This document shows, in pieces, positions 18,955 to 28,276 of a stretch of 64,000 nt of DNA (its first letter is position 1; each line of letters opens with the position of its first letter). Source of the DNA: Duganella qianjiadongensis (GTDB taxonomy: Bacteria; Pseudomonadota; Gammaproteobacteria; Burkholderiales; Burkholderiaceae_D); NCBI RefSeq assembly GCF_009857915.1, contig NZ_WWCM01000002.1:248001-312000 (forward strand). Direction: 5' to 3'. The position numbers and the translations under genes are program-made. The notes under the pieces are model-generated. The model saw only the letters and a program-made list of their open reading frames with translations, did not search any database and was not told the DNA's origin.

Positions 18955-19920
18955 CTAGGCTGCGCTATGGCCTTCCTCTGTGGCTTTATTGCCATCGAGC
19001 CCCTTGGGCAGGGGGAAGGTGACCGCTTCCTCGACACCGTCCAGGGTGCGGACACTGCGCGCGCCCAGTTCCTTGAGACGGTCGATCACGGCCTGCACCA
19101 GCACTTCCGGAGCCGAAGCACCGGCTGTGACGCCGATACGCATTTTACCTTCCAGCCATTCCGGCTGGATCAGGCTGGCGTTATCGACCATATAGGCCGG
19201 CGTGCCCTTCTTCTGCGCCACTTCGCGCAGGCGGTTGGAATTCGAGCTATTCGGGCTACCCACCACGATCACCACTTCCACCTGCGGCGCCATGAACTTC
19301 ACGGCATCCTGGCGGTTGGTGGTGGCGTAGCAGATATCGCCCTTCTTCGGCTCGATGATGGCCGGATAGCGCGCTTTCAGAGCCGCAATAATGTCGGCTG
19401 TATCGTCCACCGACAGCGTGGTCTGCGACACATAGGCCAGCTGATCCGGCTTGGACACGCTGAGTTTGGCCACATCTTCCACCGTTTCCACCAGATACAT
19501 GCCGGCATCGGCCTGCCCCATGGTGCCTTCCACTTCCGGATGGCCCTGATGACCGATCATGACGATCTCGCAGCCCTGCTTGCGCATCTTGGCCACTTCC
19601 ACGTGCACCTTGGTCACCAGCGGGCAGGTGGCGTCAAAAATACTCAGGCCGCGCGCTTCCGCTTCGGCACGCACGGCACGCGAAACGCCGTGGGCCGAGA
19701 ACACCAGCGTATTGCCAGCCGGTACATCGTCGAGCTCTTCGATGAAGATGGCGCCCTTGGCGCGCAGGTCTTCCACTACGTAGGCGTTATGCACGATTTC
19801 GTGGCGCACATAGATAGGCGCACCAAACTGGACCAGAGCGCGCTCGACGATTTCGATGGCCCGGTCTACGCCGGCGCAGAAGCCGCGCGGCTGGGCTAGC
19901 AGAACTTCTTTTTCGCTCAT
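18955..19920 (-). CDS. ispH: 4-hydroxy-3-methylbut-2-enyl diphosphate reductase
   Basis: 321 aa. The enzyme makes IPP and DMAPP in the last step of the MEP isoprenoid pathway using a 4Fe-4S cluster. The three cluster cysteines are in GFCAGV (near residue 15), DATCPLV (near 99) and CYATTNRQ (near 199). HEIVHN and TAGASAPE are also family motifs. It follows fkpB by seven bases, the common ispH-fkpB arrangement. Confidence 0.96.
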   Translation of the reverse strand: MSEKEVLLAQPRGFCAGVDRAIEIVERALVQFGAPIYVRHEIVHNAYVVEDLRAKGAIFIEELDDVPAGNTLVFSAHGVSRAVRAEAEARGLSIFDATCPLVTKVHVEVAKMRKQGCEIVMIGHQGHPEVEGTMGQADAGMYLVETVEDVAKLSVSKPDQLAYVSQTTLSVDDTADIIAALKARYPAIIEPKKGDICYATTNRQDAVKFMAPQVEVVIVVGSPNSSNSNRLREVAQKKGTPAYMVDNASLIQPEWLEGKMRIGVTAGASAPEVLVQAVIDRLKELGARSVRTLDGVEEAVTFPLPKGLDGNKATEEGHSAA

Positions 19921-19927
19921 CCGTTCC

Positions 19928-20383
19928 TCACAGCACAGAAATAATATTAACTTCGAAAGTCAGCGGCTCGCCGGCCAGCGGGTGGTTGAAGTCGAACAGG
20001 CAGACTTCGTCGCCGAGCTCGCGCAGCACGCCAGCGAAGCGGCCGCCGCCGGGTGCTGCGAAATCAACCAGATCGCCGACCTTGTATTCGGCGTCCGGGC
20101 TGGAATTTTCATCCAGCGTGGCACGCGACACCTGACGCACCAGTTCCGGATTGCGCGGACCGAAACCGACACCCGGTTCCAGATTGAACGTGCGGTGCGT
20201 CCCTTCCGGCAAGCCCAGCAGCAGTTCTTCCAGCACCGGCGCCAGCTGGCCCTGGCCCAGCATCAGCGTGGCCGGATTGGCATTGAAAGTGGTAACAATG
20301 TCTTTGCCATCGAGCGAAGCCAGACGGTAATGCAGAGTGAGATAAGCCGATTTGGTGACGACAGCAGGTTGCGCGTTTGACAT
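19928..20383 (-). CDS. fkpB: FKBP-type peptidyl-prolyl isomerase (SlpA/FkpB)
   Basis: 151 aa, the short SlpA-type FKBP. It starts with a beta strand typical of the family ([16 protein letters not shown]). The central insert-in-flap region includes [30 protein letters not shown], and [18 protein letters not shown] ends the protein. It assists folding in the cytoplasm. It lies immediately upstream of ispH on the same strand. Confidence 0.93.
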   Translation of the reverse strand: MSNAQPAVVTKSAYLTLHYRLASLDGKDIVTTFNANPATLMLGQGQLAPVLEELLLGLPEGTHRTFNLEPGVGFGPRNPELVRQVSRATLDENSSPDAEYKVGDLVDFAAPGGGRFAGVLRELGDEVCLFDFNHPLAGEPLTFEVNIISVL

Positions 20384-20472
20384 GACGTGAGATTGGTTAG
20401 GCTAGCAAAGGCTATATTGTAAGCCAAGCCAGCCAAAACGCCCCGTATCGGTGGCATTGCACGGAGCCTGTG

Positions 20473-21147
20473 ATGAGTATCAAGCTATGGCCGCAACAAC
20501 AACGCCCGCGCGAGCGCCTGATCCGCCAGGGTGCCCATACCCTGTCCGATGCCGAACTGCTCGCCCTATTCCTGCGCACCGGCGTGCCGGGCCGCGATGC
20601 CGTGCAGCTAGCCCAACTGACCGTGCAGCATTTCGGCTCGCTGCAGGCACTGTTTAGCGCCAGTCTGTCGCAATTCTGCGCCATCCACGGGCTGGGTCCG
20701 GCCAAATATGCCCAGTTACAGGCGGTGATGGAACTGGCGCGCCGTGCCATCGGCGAAGACATCCGCAGCGGCGCCGCCATGTGTTCGCCGGCCGCCGTCA
20801 AACAGTATCTGCGCGCCACCTTCAGCGGACAGGCACGCGAAGCCTTCCATGTGCTGTTTCTTGATGTGAAGAACCGCCTGATCGAAGCGCGCGAAATGTT
20901 TCGCGGCACGTTGACCCATACCAGCGTGTATCCGCGCGAAGTGGTCAAGGCAGCGCTGGCCAGCAATGCAGCCAGCGTGATGCTGGCGCATAACCACCCG
21001 TCCGGCTCGCCCGAGCCCAGCGAATCGGATCTGCTGCTCACCCGCGCATTGTTGCAGGCGCTGGCACTGGTCGATATCCGCATCCTCGACCATTTTATCG
21101 TGGCCGGCCAGCAAGTTTACTCGTTTGCCGAGCACGGCCAGCTCTAG
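20473..21147 (+). CDS. radC: RadC family protein (JAB/MPN domain)
   Basis: 224 aa from the ATG at 20473; an in-frame GTG three bases earlier is possible. N-terminal helix-hairpin-helix-like region (about 20-90), then an MPN+ domain. The metal motif is complete: AHNHPSG-SPEPSESD, i.e. HxH followed ten residues later by D, with a conserved Glu before it. The early claim of a DNA-repair role has been questioned, so the function is open. Divergent from fkpB. Confidence 0.93.
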   Translation: MSIKLWPQQQRPRERLIRQGAHTLSDAELLALFLRTGVPGRDAVQLAQLTVQHFGSLQALFSASLSQFCAIHGLGPAKYAQLQAVMELARRAIGEDIRSGAAMCSPAAVKQYLRATFSGQAREAFHVLFLDVKNRLIEAREMFRGTLTHTSVYPREVVKAALASNAASVMLAHNHPSGSPEPSESDLLLTRALLQALALVDIRILDHFIVAGQQVYSFAEHGQL

Positions 21148-21249
21148 GTTTACCCCTATGCGCTCAAGGGTTTACGCGCGCTTTCGCATGGAATACACAA
21201 TTGTTAAATTTTTTCATTATTACGAGACACAATTGTTTTTCACAAGTCA

Positions 21250-21278
21250 TTGAAAAAGCTCAGTTTTTTAGATATACT
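21250..21278 (+). promoter_or_regulatory. rpmB-rpmG promoter
   Basis: TTGAAA (21250-21255) and TATACT (21273-21278) with a 17-bp spacer, 42 bases before the rpmB ATG. The leader contains TTCCA-ATTC-TGGAA (21286-21299), a short hairpin. The upstream stretch from 21190 is AT-rich, as expected of an UP element. Confidence 0.65.
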
Positions 21279-21319
21279 CTTGTTTTTCCAATTCTGGAAT
21301 GTCTTTTAAGGAGTGCGTT

Positions 21320-21556
21320 ATGGCACGTGTTTGCCAAGTTACTGGGAAGAAGCCGATGGTCGGCAACAACGTTTCCCATGCAAACAACAAAACCAAGCGT
21401 CGTTTCCTGCCTAACCTGCAGAACCGTCGTATTTTTGTTGAATCTGAAAACCGCTGGGTCTCCCTGCGTCTGTCCAACGCTGGTCTGCGTGTAATCGACA
21501 AAGTCGGCATCGATGCCGTACTGGCCGACATGCGCGCCCGTGGCGAAAAAGTCTAA
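21320..21556 (+). CDS. rpmB: 50S ribosomal protein L28
   Basis: 78 aa starting [24 protein letters not shown], the standard length and start for L28. AAGGAG lies seven bases before the ATG, and the alternative in-frame start 21 bases upstream is rejected for that reason. The distal gene, rpmG, follows after 13 bases. Cysteine count is one, so this is not the zinc-binding form. Confidence 0.97.
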   Translation: MARVCQVTGKKPMVGNNVSHANNKTKRRFLPNLQNRRIFVESENRWVSLRLSNAGLRVIDKVGIDAVLADMRARGEKV

Positions 21557-21569
21557 TTAGGGAGCTACC

Positions 21570-21737
21570 ATGGCAAAAACTGGCCGCGACAAAATCAAAC
21601 TGGAATCGACCGCAGGTACGGGTTTCTTCTACACCACCACCAAGAACAAGCGCACCATGCCAGCGAAAATGGAGATCATCAAGTTTGATCCTAAAGCTCG
21701 CAAGCACGTCATGTTCAAAGAAACCAAGATCAAATAA
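21570..21737 (+). CDS. rpmG: 50S ribosomal protein L33
   Basis: 55 aa ([20 protein letters not shown]...ETKIK), the exact usual length for the family. GGGAG precedes the ATG. No zinc-binding cysteines are present, so this is the C-minus paralogue. Cotranscribed with rpmB and followed by a terminator. Confidence 0.97.
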   Translation: MAKTGRDKIKLESTAGTGFFYTTTKNKRTMPAKMEIIKFDPKARKHVMFKETKIK

Positions 21738-21754
21738 TCGATCTCCGTTTCAGA

Positions 21755-21788
21755 AAAAGCCGCTCAGCATTAGCTCAGCGGCTTTTTT
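21755..21788 (+). terminator. Terminator of rpmB-rpmG
   Basis: AAGCCGCT pairs with AGCGGCTT around a 12-base loop, and six T follow, starting 18 bases after the rpmG stop. Confidence 0.88.
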
Positions 21789-21869
21789 ATTATCTATCTT
21801 CATAGTCCCTCCCCATAGGCAGTCCGCGTGCATCATGCCATTTTGCAACATCCAATACAAAAAAAATAA

Positions 21870-21897
21870 TTGCATCGGTAAATCAGTACGTTATAAT
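21870..21897 (+). promoter_or_regulatory. Promoter of the PEP-CTERM discoidin-like gene
   Basis: TTGCAT (21870-21875) and a perfect TATAAT (21892-21897) with 16-bp spacing. The 60-base leader that follows is very AT-rich and ends in AGGGGAA before the ATG. Confidence 0.6.
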
Positions 21898-21961
21898 CTT
21901 CCTTAGAAATTGCTTAATAAATATTTTTATTGCATTAAAGTAATCAATAAAGGGGAAACAC

Positions 21962-22507
21962 ATGAAGAAAACTCTGCTCGCCGGCGTCGTCGCCCTGTTC
22001 GCTGCTGCTGCCAACGCTAATGCTGCGGTTAATATTGCAGCCGATCTGTCGGCGCAAAGCTATACGCAAAGTAGCACCTGGAACGGCTACAGCGCCCAAT
22101 CCGCCTTTAATGGCGGCGGCTGGAACTCGGGTAACTTTGGCTACCAGTGGATACAGGTGGATCTGGGTTCGGTCAAGAATATTGCCAGTGTGCAATATGC
22201 GCTGGACTTGCTGCCAAACAACAACGTGATCGAGCAGGTTTTCGTATCGAATAGTGCCATCGGCACCAACTGGACCAGCCTCGCTCCTGTTGCCACCTTC
22301 AACGGCTTTGGCAGCAACGGCGATGTGCTGAACCAGACCCTGAATACCAGCGGCCGCTACCTGCAGATCGTTGCCAACGGCGGCCAGAGCTGGACCGCCC
22401 TGTCCAACGTGAACGTTGCAGCCGTTCCGGAACCGGAAACCTATGCCATGATGCTGGCCGGTCTGGGCCTGGTTGCGGCCATCAGCCGCCGCAAAAAAGC
22501 CGCCTAA
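21962..22507 (+). CDS. PEP-CTERM sorting domain protein with discoidin-like domain
   Basis: 181 aa exported protein. Signal peptide about 1-22 (MKKTLLAGVVALFAAAANANAA). The middle (about 25-150) resembles a discoidin/F5-8C fold: YSAQSAFNGG, YQWIQVDLGSVKNIASVQYAL and RYLQIVANGG. The C-terminus is a PEP-CTERM tail: VPEPETYAMMLAGLGL, hydrophobic helix, then SRRKKAA, which is cleaved by exosortase. Such proteins are usually tied to extracellular polysaccharide. The ligand of the discoidin-like part is unknown. No exosortase gene is in the window. Confidence 0.85.
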   Translation: MKKTLLAGVVALFAAAANANAAVNIAADLSAQSYTQSSTWNGYSAQSAFNGGGWNSGNFGYQWIQVDLGSVKNIASVQYALDLLPNNNVIEQVFVSNSAIGTNWTSLAPVATFNGFGSNGDVLNQTLNTSGRYLQIVANGGQSWTALSNVNVAAVPEPETYAMMLAGLGLVAAISRRKKAA

Positions 22508-22534
22508 GCTTCATCAGCCTACACAGGCAAAAAG

Positions 22535-22560
22535 AAACGGCACCCGAGGGTGCCGTTTTT
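22535..22560. terminator. Bidirectional terminator between PEP-CTERM gene and desaturase
   Basis: AAACGGCACCC and GGGTGCCGTTT are perfect arms around a GA turn, with T's on the plus side and A's on the other. The flanking genes converge on it. Confidence 0.88.
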
Positions 22561-22576
22561 ACTCTCAGCAGTAGCT

Positions 22577-23779
22577 TTACGCGTAACTGCGCAGGCGCAG
22601 GGAAAAATCTTCCAGTGCCTTGATGCCCGACGCTTCGGCACGATCGCACCAGTCCTGCAGCTTGTGCAGCAGCTGGTCGCGGGTAAAGTGCGAACGCTCC
22701 CAGATCACGCCCAGTTCCACCCGCATCAGATGCATGGTCTCTAGCGCCTTGCTGTGCTGGAACAGTTCGCTCAGCTGCTGTTGCTGGGGCGCCTGCAGCT
22801 TGCCCGGTTCGCGCTGCAACAGCTTGCGCGAGGACTTCAGGAAACGCGCTTCCAGCTGGGCCTTGTCCTTGAGGTGACTCAGCTCTTCCTTCCAGGCCTG
22901 CTTGAAGGATTTGGCGTACTTGGCCATCACATCGTAGCGGTTGGTAATCACCGATTGCAGCGTATCGAAATCGGCTTCCAGCTTGCCTTTGGCGAACTTC
23001 GGTGCCGGTGCGCGCTTCTTCACTTTGGCCAGCCCCACCATTTCCATGGCACGGATATAGCCCCAGCCGATATCGAACTCATACCATTTCGACGACAGTT
23101 TGGCCGAAGTAGCGAAAGTGTGATGGTTGTTATGCAGTTCTTCGCCGCCGATCAGCAGACCTAGCGGGAAGATATTGGTTGAAGCATCGGCGCAATCGTA
23201 GTTGCGGTAGCCCCAGTAGTGGCCGATACCGTTGATGATGCCGGCCGCCGTTACAGGGATCCACATCATCTGCACGGCCCAGACGGTAATGCCGATCACG
23301 CCGAACAGGGCGAAGTTAATGATGAACATCAGCACGATGCCCATCCAGCTGCGGCCCGTGTAGACATGCCGCTCGATCCAGTCATCCGGCGTGCCGTGGC
23401 CATACTTCTCCATGGTTTCCAGATTCTCCGATTCGGCACGGTAAAGCTCGGCACCTTGCCAGAACACTGTCTTGATGCCGCGGGTTACCGGGCTATGCGG
23501 GTCCTCTTCCGTATCGCACTTGGCATGGTGCTTGCGGTGGATGGAAGCCCACTCCTTGGTCACCTGCCCCGTGGTCAGCCACAGCCAGAAGCGGAAAAAA
23601 TGGCTAGGCAGGGCGTGCAGATCCAGCGCGCGGTGAGCCTGATGGCGGTGCAGGAAGATGGTCACGCTGGCGATCGTCATATGCGTCACGATCATGGTGT
23701 AGGCAAACACCTGCCAGGCGCTGGCGCGGGTCAGGCCATTCGACAGAAAATCCAGTACATCGTAGAGATACAAGCTCAT
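22577..23779 (-). CDS. Membrane fatty acid desaturase (acyl-CoA/acyl-lipid type)
   Basis: 400 aa. All three histidine boxes of the di-iron desaturases are present: HRHQAHR (near residue 44), HRKHH (near 82) and HNNHH (near 216). Hydrophobic pairs flank them (about 20-45 and 150-190). The C-terminal 150 residues are charged and helical and extend beyond the catalytic core, as in several proteobacterial members. It introduces a double bond into acyl chains, adjusting membrane fluidity. Regiospecificity (delta-9) is inferred. Confidence 0.9.
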   Translation of the reverse strand: MSLYLYDVLDFLSNGLTRASAWQVFAYTMIVTHMTIASVTIFLHRHQAHRALDLHALPSHFFRFWLWLTTGQVTKEWASIHRKHHAKCDTEEDPHSPVTRGIKTVFWQGAELYRAESENLETMEKYGHGTPDDWIERHVYTGRSWMGIVLMFIINFALFGVIGITVWAVQMMWIPVTAAGIINGIGHYWGYRNYDCADASTNIFPLGLLIGGEELHNNHHTFATSAKLSSKWYEFDIGWGYIRAMEMVGLAKVKKRAPAPKFAKGKLEADFDTLQSVITNRYDVMAKYAKSFKQAWKEELSHLKDKAQLEARFLKSSRKLLQREPGKLQAPQQQQLSELFQHSKALETMHLMRVELGVIWERSHFTRDQLLHKLQDWCDRAEASGIKALEDFSLRLRSYA

Positions 23780-23932
23780 TACAGCTCCAAAGTAGGCGTG
23801 TCTCGCGTTCGGATACTTACGCCAATGTTGCGATTTTTACAGGCATAAACAGTCCCGAACTGCTTCTAATAGGCGGATATTGTACGCCGGTTTAAGGCTA
23901 ACCCGATCAGGGATTTCCCTACATCATCAAAA

Positions 23933-25276
23933 TTAGCGCGGTGTTTGCGGACTCTCTACGGCGACGAATGGCGGCACGGCCGGTCCCAGTATGCGCATTT
24001 CGCGTTGCGGGAACGGAACAGAAATATTGTGTTCCTTGAGCGCGCGCCAGACTGCGCGGTTCACATCGGAGATGACGCCACCCCGGCCATTCTGCGGGTC
24101 ATTGATCCAGAAGCCCAGTTGCAGGTCCAGCCCATCGGCGCCAAAGCTCAGCAGCTGGGCTGACGGCAGCTTTTCTTCCTTCAGCACGCGCTCTACCGAC
24201 AGCGCCGCCTGTTCCAGCAGGCGCAGTACCTGATCCACGTCCGTATCGTAGGCAACGGAGACTTTGGTGGACAGCCACAGCTGGCTGTTCGACAGCGAAG
24301 AATTCTGCACCGCGCCCGACACCAGCATTTCATTCGGCACGATGGATTCCACGCCGTCCAGCCCCTGCAGCACGGTGTAGCGGGTATTAATCTGGGTAAC
24401 CCGGCCGCTGTATTTGTCCACCGTAATCATGTCGCCTATGGTCAGGCTACGGTCAAGCAGGATCACGAAGCCCGACACATAGTTGCTGGCGATCTTCTGC
24501 AAGCCCAGCCCCAGCCCCACGCCCAGCGCACCGCCGAAGACGGACAGCACGGTCAAGTCTATTCCCACCAGCGTCAGGCTCATCAGCACTGCCACCAGTA
24601 TCAGCAGCGCGCGCGCCGTACGCGCTACCACCACGCGCAGATTGGTGTGCATGCCCTGCACTTTCATCAGTTGCTCTTCCAGCGCCGCACCGGCCCACAG
24701 GGCCAGTATCAGCAGCACGATCACCGAAACCGTGGCCTGCAGCACATCGGCAATCGAGACCTTGTACTTACCCAGTGGCAGGATGGTGTTATCCATATAG
24801 TCGAACACATCCACCCACAGCCCCGTGATATACAGCACGAAGGCCAGCCAGACCAGCAACTGGAACACTTTTTCGAAGGCCAGCATGGTGGCGCTGACCT
24901 GACCGTGGCGGGCAAATACGCGCCGCAGCAGATAGAAAGTGAAACGGATGACCGCCAGCGAGCCGAAGATAGGCAGAGCAATCTTGAGCAGGTTCACATG
25001 CTGATGGTATTGCACGAACAGCAGCCGGGCCAGCCATAGCCAGCCCACCACGGCCAGAGGCGCCAGCACGCGGCCAAAACTTTCCACACCCCAGACCACC
25101 ACACCACTATGAGCATCGCCCCGACGCAGGCGCTGGCGCAATAGACGCGCCAATCCGAAACCCAGCACGATAGATAGCAGCACAGCGCCTAGCTGCCACA
25201 GCAGGCTGGGGTCCTGCAGGTCGCCGGTCAGGTCATCGATCAGGTTCAGCAGCGGCTGTTGCGGATTCATCTTCAT
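23933..25276 (-). CDS. MscS-family mechanosensitive ion channel
   Basis: 447 aa. About five hydrophobic helices precede the pore-lining MscS helix, which reads LSVFGGALGVGLGLGLQKIASNYVSG near residues 255-280. The following beta domain (LDRSLTIGDMITVD...YTVLQGLDGVESIVPNEMLV) is the cytoplasmic MscS cage, ending with VPFPQREMRIL. It opens under membrane tension and releases solutes at hypo-osmotic shock. ATG at 25276 or 25270 is possible; neither has a strong ribosome binding site. Confidence 0.92.
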   Translation of the reverse strand: MKMNPQQPLLNLIDDLTGDLQDPSLLWQLGAVLLSIVLGFGLARLLRQRLRRGDAHSGVVVWGVESFGRVLAPLAVVGWLWLARLLFVQYHQHVNLLKIALPIFGSLAVIRFTFYLLRRVFARHGQVSATMLAFEKVFQLLVWLAFVLYITGLWVDVFDYMDNTILPLGKYKVSIADVLQATVSVIVLLILALWAGAALEEQLMKVQGMHTNLRVVVARTARALLILVAVLMSLTLVGIDLTVLSVFGGALGVGLGLGLQKIASNYVSGFVILLDRSLTIGDMITVDKYSGRVTQINTRYTVLQGLDGVESIVPNEMLVSGAVQNSSLSNSQLWLSTKVSVAYDTDVDQVLRLLEQAALSVERVLKEEKLPSAQLLSFGADGLDLQLGFWINDPQNGRGGVISDVNRAVWRALKEHNISVPFPQREMRILGPAVPPFVAVESPQTPR

Positions 25277-25310
25277 GGGGGAAAGTTAAAAACATTGCTA
25301 GATTAACGTA

Positions 25311-25335
25311 AAAAAGGCCGGTTACCCGGCCTTTT
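25311..25335 (-). terminator. Terminator after the RsmB-like gene
   Basis: Arms AAAAGGCCGG and CCGGCCTTTT around a four-base loop, with a run of six T on the minus strand. It lies between the RsmB-like gene and the MscS gene. Confidence 0.82.
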
Positions 25336-25403
25336 CAGATCAGTAGTGCGGCGGCTTAGTATGACCAGCCCCGCTTAAGCCGCACTGAACCGGCATACGC
25401 ACA

Positions 25404-26705
25404 TTACTCTGCGCTATCCTGCGCCTCGTCCTTGCTGGCTTTTTTTGCCATAGGCTTGCGCTCGAACACGGCAGCAAAGAAGCCGTCGGTTTCGTGCTTG
25501 TGCGGCAGCAGCTTCAGATAGTCGCCCATTTCCAGCGCGATTTTCTGCTCGGCCAGCACTTTGCTCATCGGCACCAGTTCGAAATCAGGGTGGGTGGCAA
25601 TGAACTGCTGGGCGATGAAATCATTTTCGTCGTCGAGGAAGCTGCAGGTGGCATACACCAGACGGCCGCCGCCTTTCAGCAGACGGGCCGCGCCATCGAG
25701 AATGGCGGCCTGCTTCTGCTGCAGTTCGGCGATAGCGCCCGCCTGCTGGCGCCATTTTACGTCCGGATTACGGCGCAGCGTACCCAGACCCGAGCACGGC
25801 GCATCGACCAGTACACGGTCGATCTTGCCAGCCAGACGCTTGATCTTGGCATCGCGCTCGTGCGCGATCAGCACCGGATGCACATTCGACAGGCCGCTAC
25901 GGGCCAGTCGGGGTTTCAGCTTGGACAGGCGCTTTTCCGACACGTCGAAGGCATACAGACGGCCCGTGTTGCGCATGGTAGCGCCCAGCGCCAGCGTCTT
26001 ACCGCCCGCACCAGCGCAGAAGTCCACCACCATCTCGCCGCGCTTGGCGCCGACGATGGCCGACAGAATCTGGCTGCCCTCGTCCTGCACTTCGATATGG
26101 CCATCCTTGAACAGCGGCAGATTCTGCAGCGCAGGCTTCTGCAGCACGCGCAGGCCCAGCGGTGCGTAAGGCGTGGGCGTGCTGCGGATAGGGGCTTCCA
26201 GCAGCTTGGCAGCCACGTCCTCGCGGTTATCCTTGAGCGCATTGACACGCAGGTCCAGCGGCGCCGGCTTGTTCATGCCGTCGGCCAGCAGCAGGGTTTC
26301 CTCTTCGCCCATCTGCTCGACCAGCTTGTCGAACAGCCATTTCGGCATATTCGAACGGCTCGATTTATGCATCAGCTTGCGGTCGATCTGCATGATGCGC
26401 TCGACCCAGGCCACTTCCTCTTCCGTCAGGCCGCCCAGCGATTCCACACCCACGGCATCGCTCATGCCCAGCAGGGTCAGGCGGCGCATGGTGGCGCCGC
26501 CGCCAGCTTCGGAGAAGTCCGTGTAGAAGGACTTGTTACGCAGCACGTTGTAAATACACTCGGCGATGGCGCCGCGCTCGCGGCCGCCCAGACGGGGATG
26601 ATCTTTGAAGTAGCGCGACAGGGTGGTGTCGGCCGGCGCGGAAAAGCGCAAAATCTCGCGCAACACTTCTTCGGCGTTGGCGAGTATCGCTGGTGGCAAT
26701 CTCAT
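25404..26705 (-). CDS. rsmB: RsmB/NOP-type RNA m5C methyltransferase
   Basis: 433 aa. An N-terminal NusB-like helical region (about 1-140) precedes the SAM-dependent catalytic domain (about 145-420). Motif I is VVDFCAGAGGKTLALG, motif IV with the first cysteine is VDAPCSGLGTLRRNPDVKW, and motif VI with the catalytic cysteine is YATCSF. The family methylates C967 of 16S rRNA in E. coli. The symbol is given by domain architecture; a related RsmF-like target cannot be excluded. purN lies 19 bases upstream. Confidence 0.85.
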   Translation of the reverse strand: MRLPPAILANAEEVLREILRFSAPADTTLSRYFKDHPRLGGRERGAIAECIYNVLRNKSFYTDFSEAGGGATMRRLTLLGMSDAVGVESLGGLTEEEVAWVERIMQIDRKLMHKSSRSNMPKWLFDKLVEQMGEEETLLLADGMNKPAPLDLRVNALKDNREDVAAKLLEAPIRSTPTPYAPLGLRVLQKPALQNLPLFKDGHIEVQDEGSQILSAIVGAKRGEMVVDFCAGAGGKTLALGATMRNTGRLYAFDVSEKRLSKLKPRLARSGLSNVHPVLIAHERDAKIKRLAGKIDRVLVDAPCSGLGTLRRNPDVKWRQQAGAIAELQQKQAAILDGAARLLKGGGRLVYATCSFLDDENDFIAQQFIATHPDFELVPMSKVLAEQKIALEMGDYLKLLPHKHETDGFFAAVFERKPMAKKASKDEAQDSAE

Positions 26706-26724
26706 GGAGTTCCTTGTTTAGTTT

Positions 26725-27336
26725 TTACTTACTGTGGTCCACCTGGACCGCGCCCTGCACTATCGTTAGCCGGTCTTCGACAAACCAGCGCACTGCCTGC
26801 GGATAAATGACATGTTCCTGCTTGAGCACCCGGGCGGACAGGGTGTCTACGGTATCGTCGGGCATGACCGGCACGGCAGCTTGCACTACCATCGGGCCAT
26901 GATCGAGTTCGGCGGTAACAAAGTGCACGGTGGCACCATGCTCGGCCACACCGGCGCGCAAGGCTTGCCCATGGGTATCTAGCCCGGGGAACAGCGGCAG
27001 CAGCGAGGGGTGGATATTAAGCATGCGTCCCGCGTAATGTTCCACGAACGGGGGCGTGAGTATCCGCATGAAGCCGGCCAGCACCACCAGATCGGGCGCA
27101 TAGCCGTCGATCACAGTCTGCAGGGCCGCGTCGAACTCGGCGCGACTGGCATAGTCTTTATTGGCGACCACAGCCGTCGGGATTCCCTGCGCCGCCGCAA
27201 AGTCGAGCCCGGAGGCGTCGGCACGGTTGCTGATCACTGCGGCAATACGGGCGGGCCAGCGCTGCTCCTGGCAGGCGCGTACCACGGCTTCCATATTGCT
27301 GCCGCGACCGGAAATCAGGATGACGATATTTCTCAT
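26725..27336 (-). CDS. purN: Phosphoribosylglycinamide formyltransferase
   Basis: 203 aa. The enzyme transfers a formyl group from 10-formyl-THF to GAR in purine synthesis. The GAR-binding loop ISGRGSNMEA lies near residue 8. The catalytic Asn-His-Asp are in LNIHPSLLP (near 105) and VTAELDHGP (near 143). Followed by the RsmB-like gene in the same direction, probably one transcript. Confidence 0.96.
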   Translation of the reverse strand: MRNIVILISGRGSNMEAVVRACQEQRWPARIAAVISNRADASGLDFAAAQGIPTAVVANKDYASRAEFDAALQTVIDGYAPDLVVLAGFMRILTPPFVEHYAGRMLNIHPSLLPLFPGLDTHGQALRAGVAEHGATVHFVTAELDHGPMVVQAAVPVMPDDTVDTLSARVLKQEHVIYPQAVRWFVEDRLTIVQGAVQVDHSK

Positions 27337-27438
27337 AGCCCGCCATTGTACCCTGTTCAGGCGGTCGGGACTACCACTAAGCGGGACTGCCGGCCGCGCC
27401 GGAGCGGGTTTTCCAGGGCCGGACGGGCGTGATAGCGC

Positions 27439-27876
27439 TTATTCGAACGAGTAGAACACGCGGAATGGCACTTTTTTCTCGGCCCAGAAGTCGGCCGCGT
27501 CGCGGAACACGTCGAGCAGGGTTTCGCGCGCTTCCTTGTCGAATTTCTGGGTATTAGGCAACTGTTCCAGCACCACGAGGAAACCGTTCTGCGGGCCGGC
27601 AGCGGCCATGGTTTCCGTCAGCGTGGTGCGCAGACCATCAAAATTCTTGCCTACGCCTTTAGGGAAACGGAAGGATTCGGAAATAATACCCAGCACCTGC
27701 TGCTTGGTCAGGCCGGCAATGCAATGGGCGTAGAGAAAATGCTGCTCCAGCCGGGCCGCTTCTTCCTGCAATTCGGCGACGCGGAACGCGCGTATCGATT
27801 GCACCAGATTGGCTGGCACGCTCATCAGCAGACTCTCGGGTCCTTCGGATTGACCTGGCATGTAAGGTGTGTCCAC
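27439..27876 (-). CDS. Barstar family protein (orphan)
   Basis: About 145 aa from a GTG at 27876; ATGs at 27861 and 27825 are alternative starts and no site has a clear ribosome binding sequence. The barstar core is visible from residue 52: AGLTKQQVLGIISESFRFPKGVGKNFDGLRTTL, with a later beta strand FLVVLEQL. Barstar inhibits the RNase barnase. No barnase-like gene lies beside it, so it may neutralise an RNase encoded elsewhere or have another role. Confidence 0.82.
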   Translation of the reverse strand: MDTPYMPGQSEGPESLLMSVPANLVQSIRAFRVAELQEEAARLEQHFLYAHCIAGLTKQQVLGIISESFRFPKGVGKNFDGLRTTLTETMAAAGPQNGFLVVLEQLPNTQKFDKEARETLLDVFRDAADFWAEKKVPFRVFYSFE

Positions 27877-28191
27877 TTTTTTGTCGGGAGTGCCTAGCTT
27901 GTGAATTAATGAGTAAATAATTTGAGCACCTGTGCACTTTACGCGGCGTACGGGTCGGCGTCTGGCCGCGGTGGTATCCTATGTTTCACGAATTCCCTAC
28001 GCTCGTTAGGGTAACGTGTTGTTCCTTTCAGATCAACTTGATTGTGGTTTCGCACGCAATATTTGTTAAAAACAGAACATTTTGTCCGAGATTGTGGGTC
28101 AATTCGGCACATTTCCTCCTCTGGCAAGGCGGCGACGGGCAGACCGGGCCGATGTTACAATTTGTTGCCATAGATACTTAATCAGCACTAG

Positions 28192-28247
28192 TTGCCGCTC
28201 TGCGCGGGGGGTACCATACTCTTCATGCAATATCAGAATCCCTGATA
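28192..28247 (+). promoter_or_regulatory. Candidate promoter and inverted repeat before the glycine-zipper gene
   Basis: TTGCCG (28192-28197) and CATACT (28215-28220) have a 17-bp spacer. Right after, TATCAG-N5-CTGATA (28231-28247) forms a short inverted repeat near the start of the transcript. The rest of the 400-base gap 27877-28276 holds one other short hairpin (CCCTA...TAGGG, 27995-28011); no further gene was recognised. Confidence 0.4.
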
Positions 28248-28276
28248 AGACATTCAAATTGAAACGAGGTTACCAA

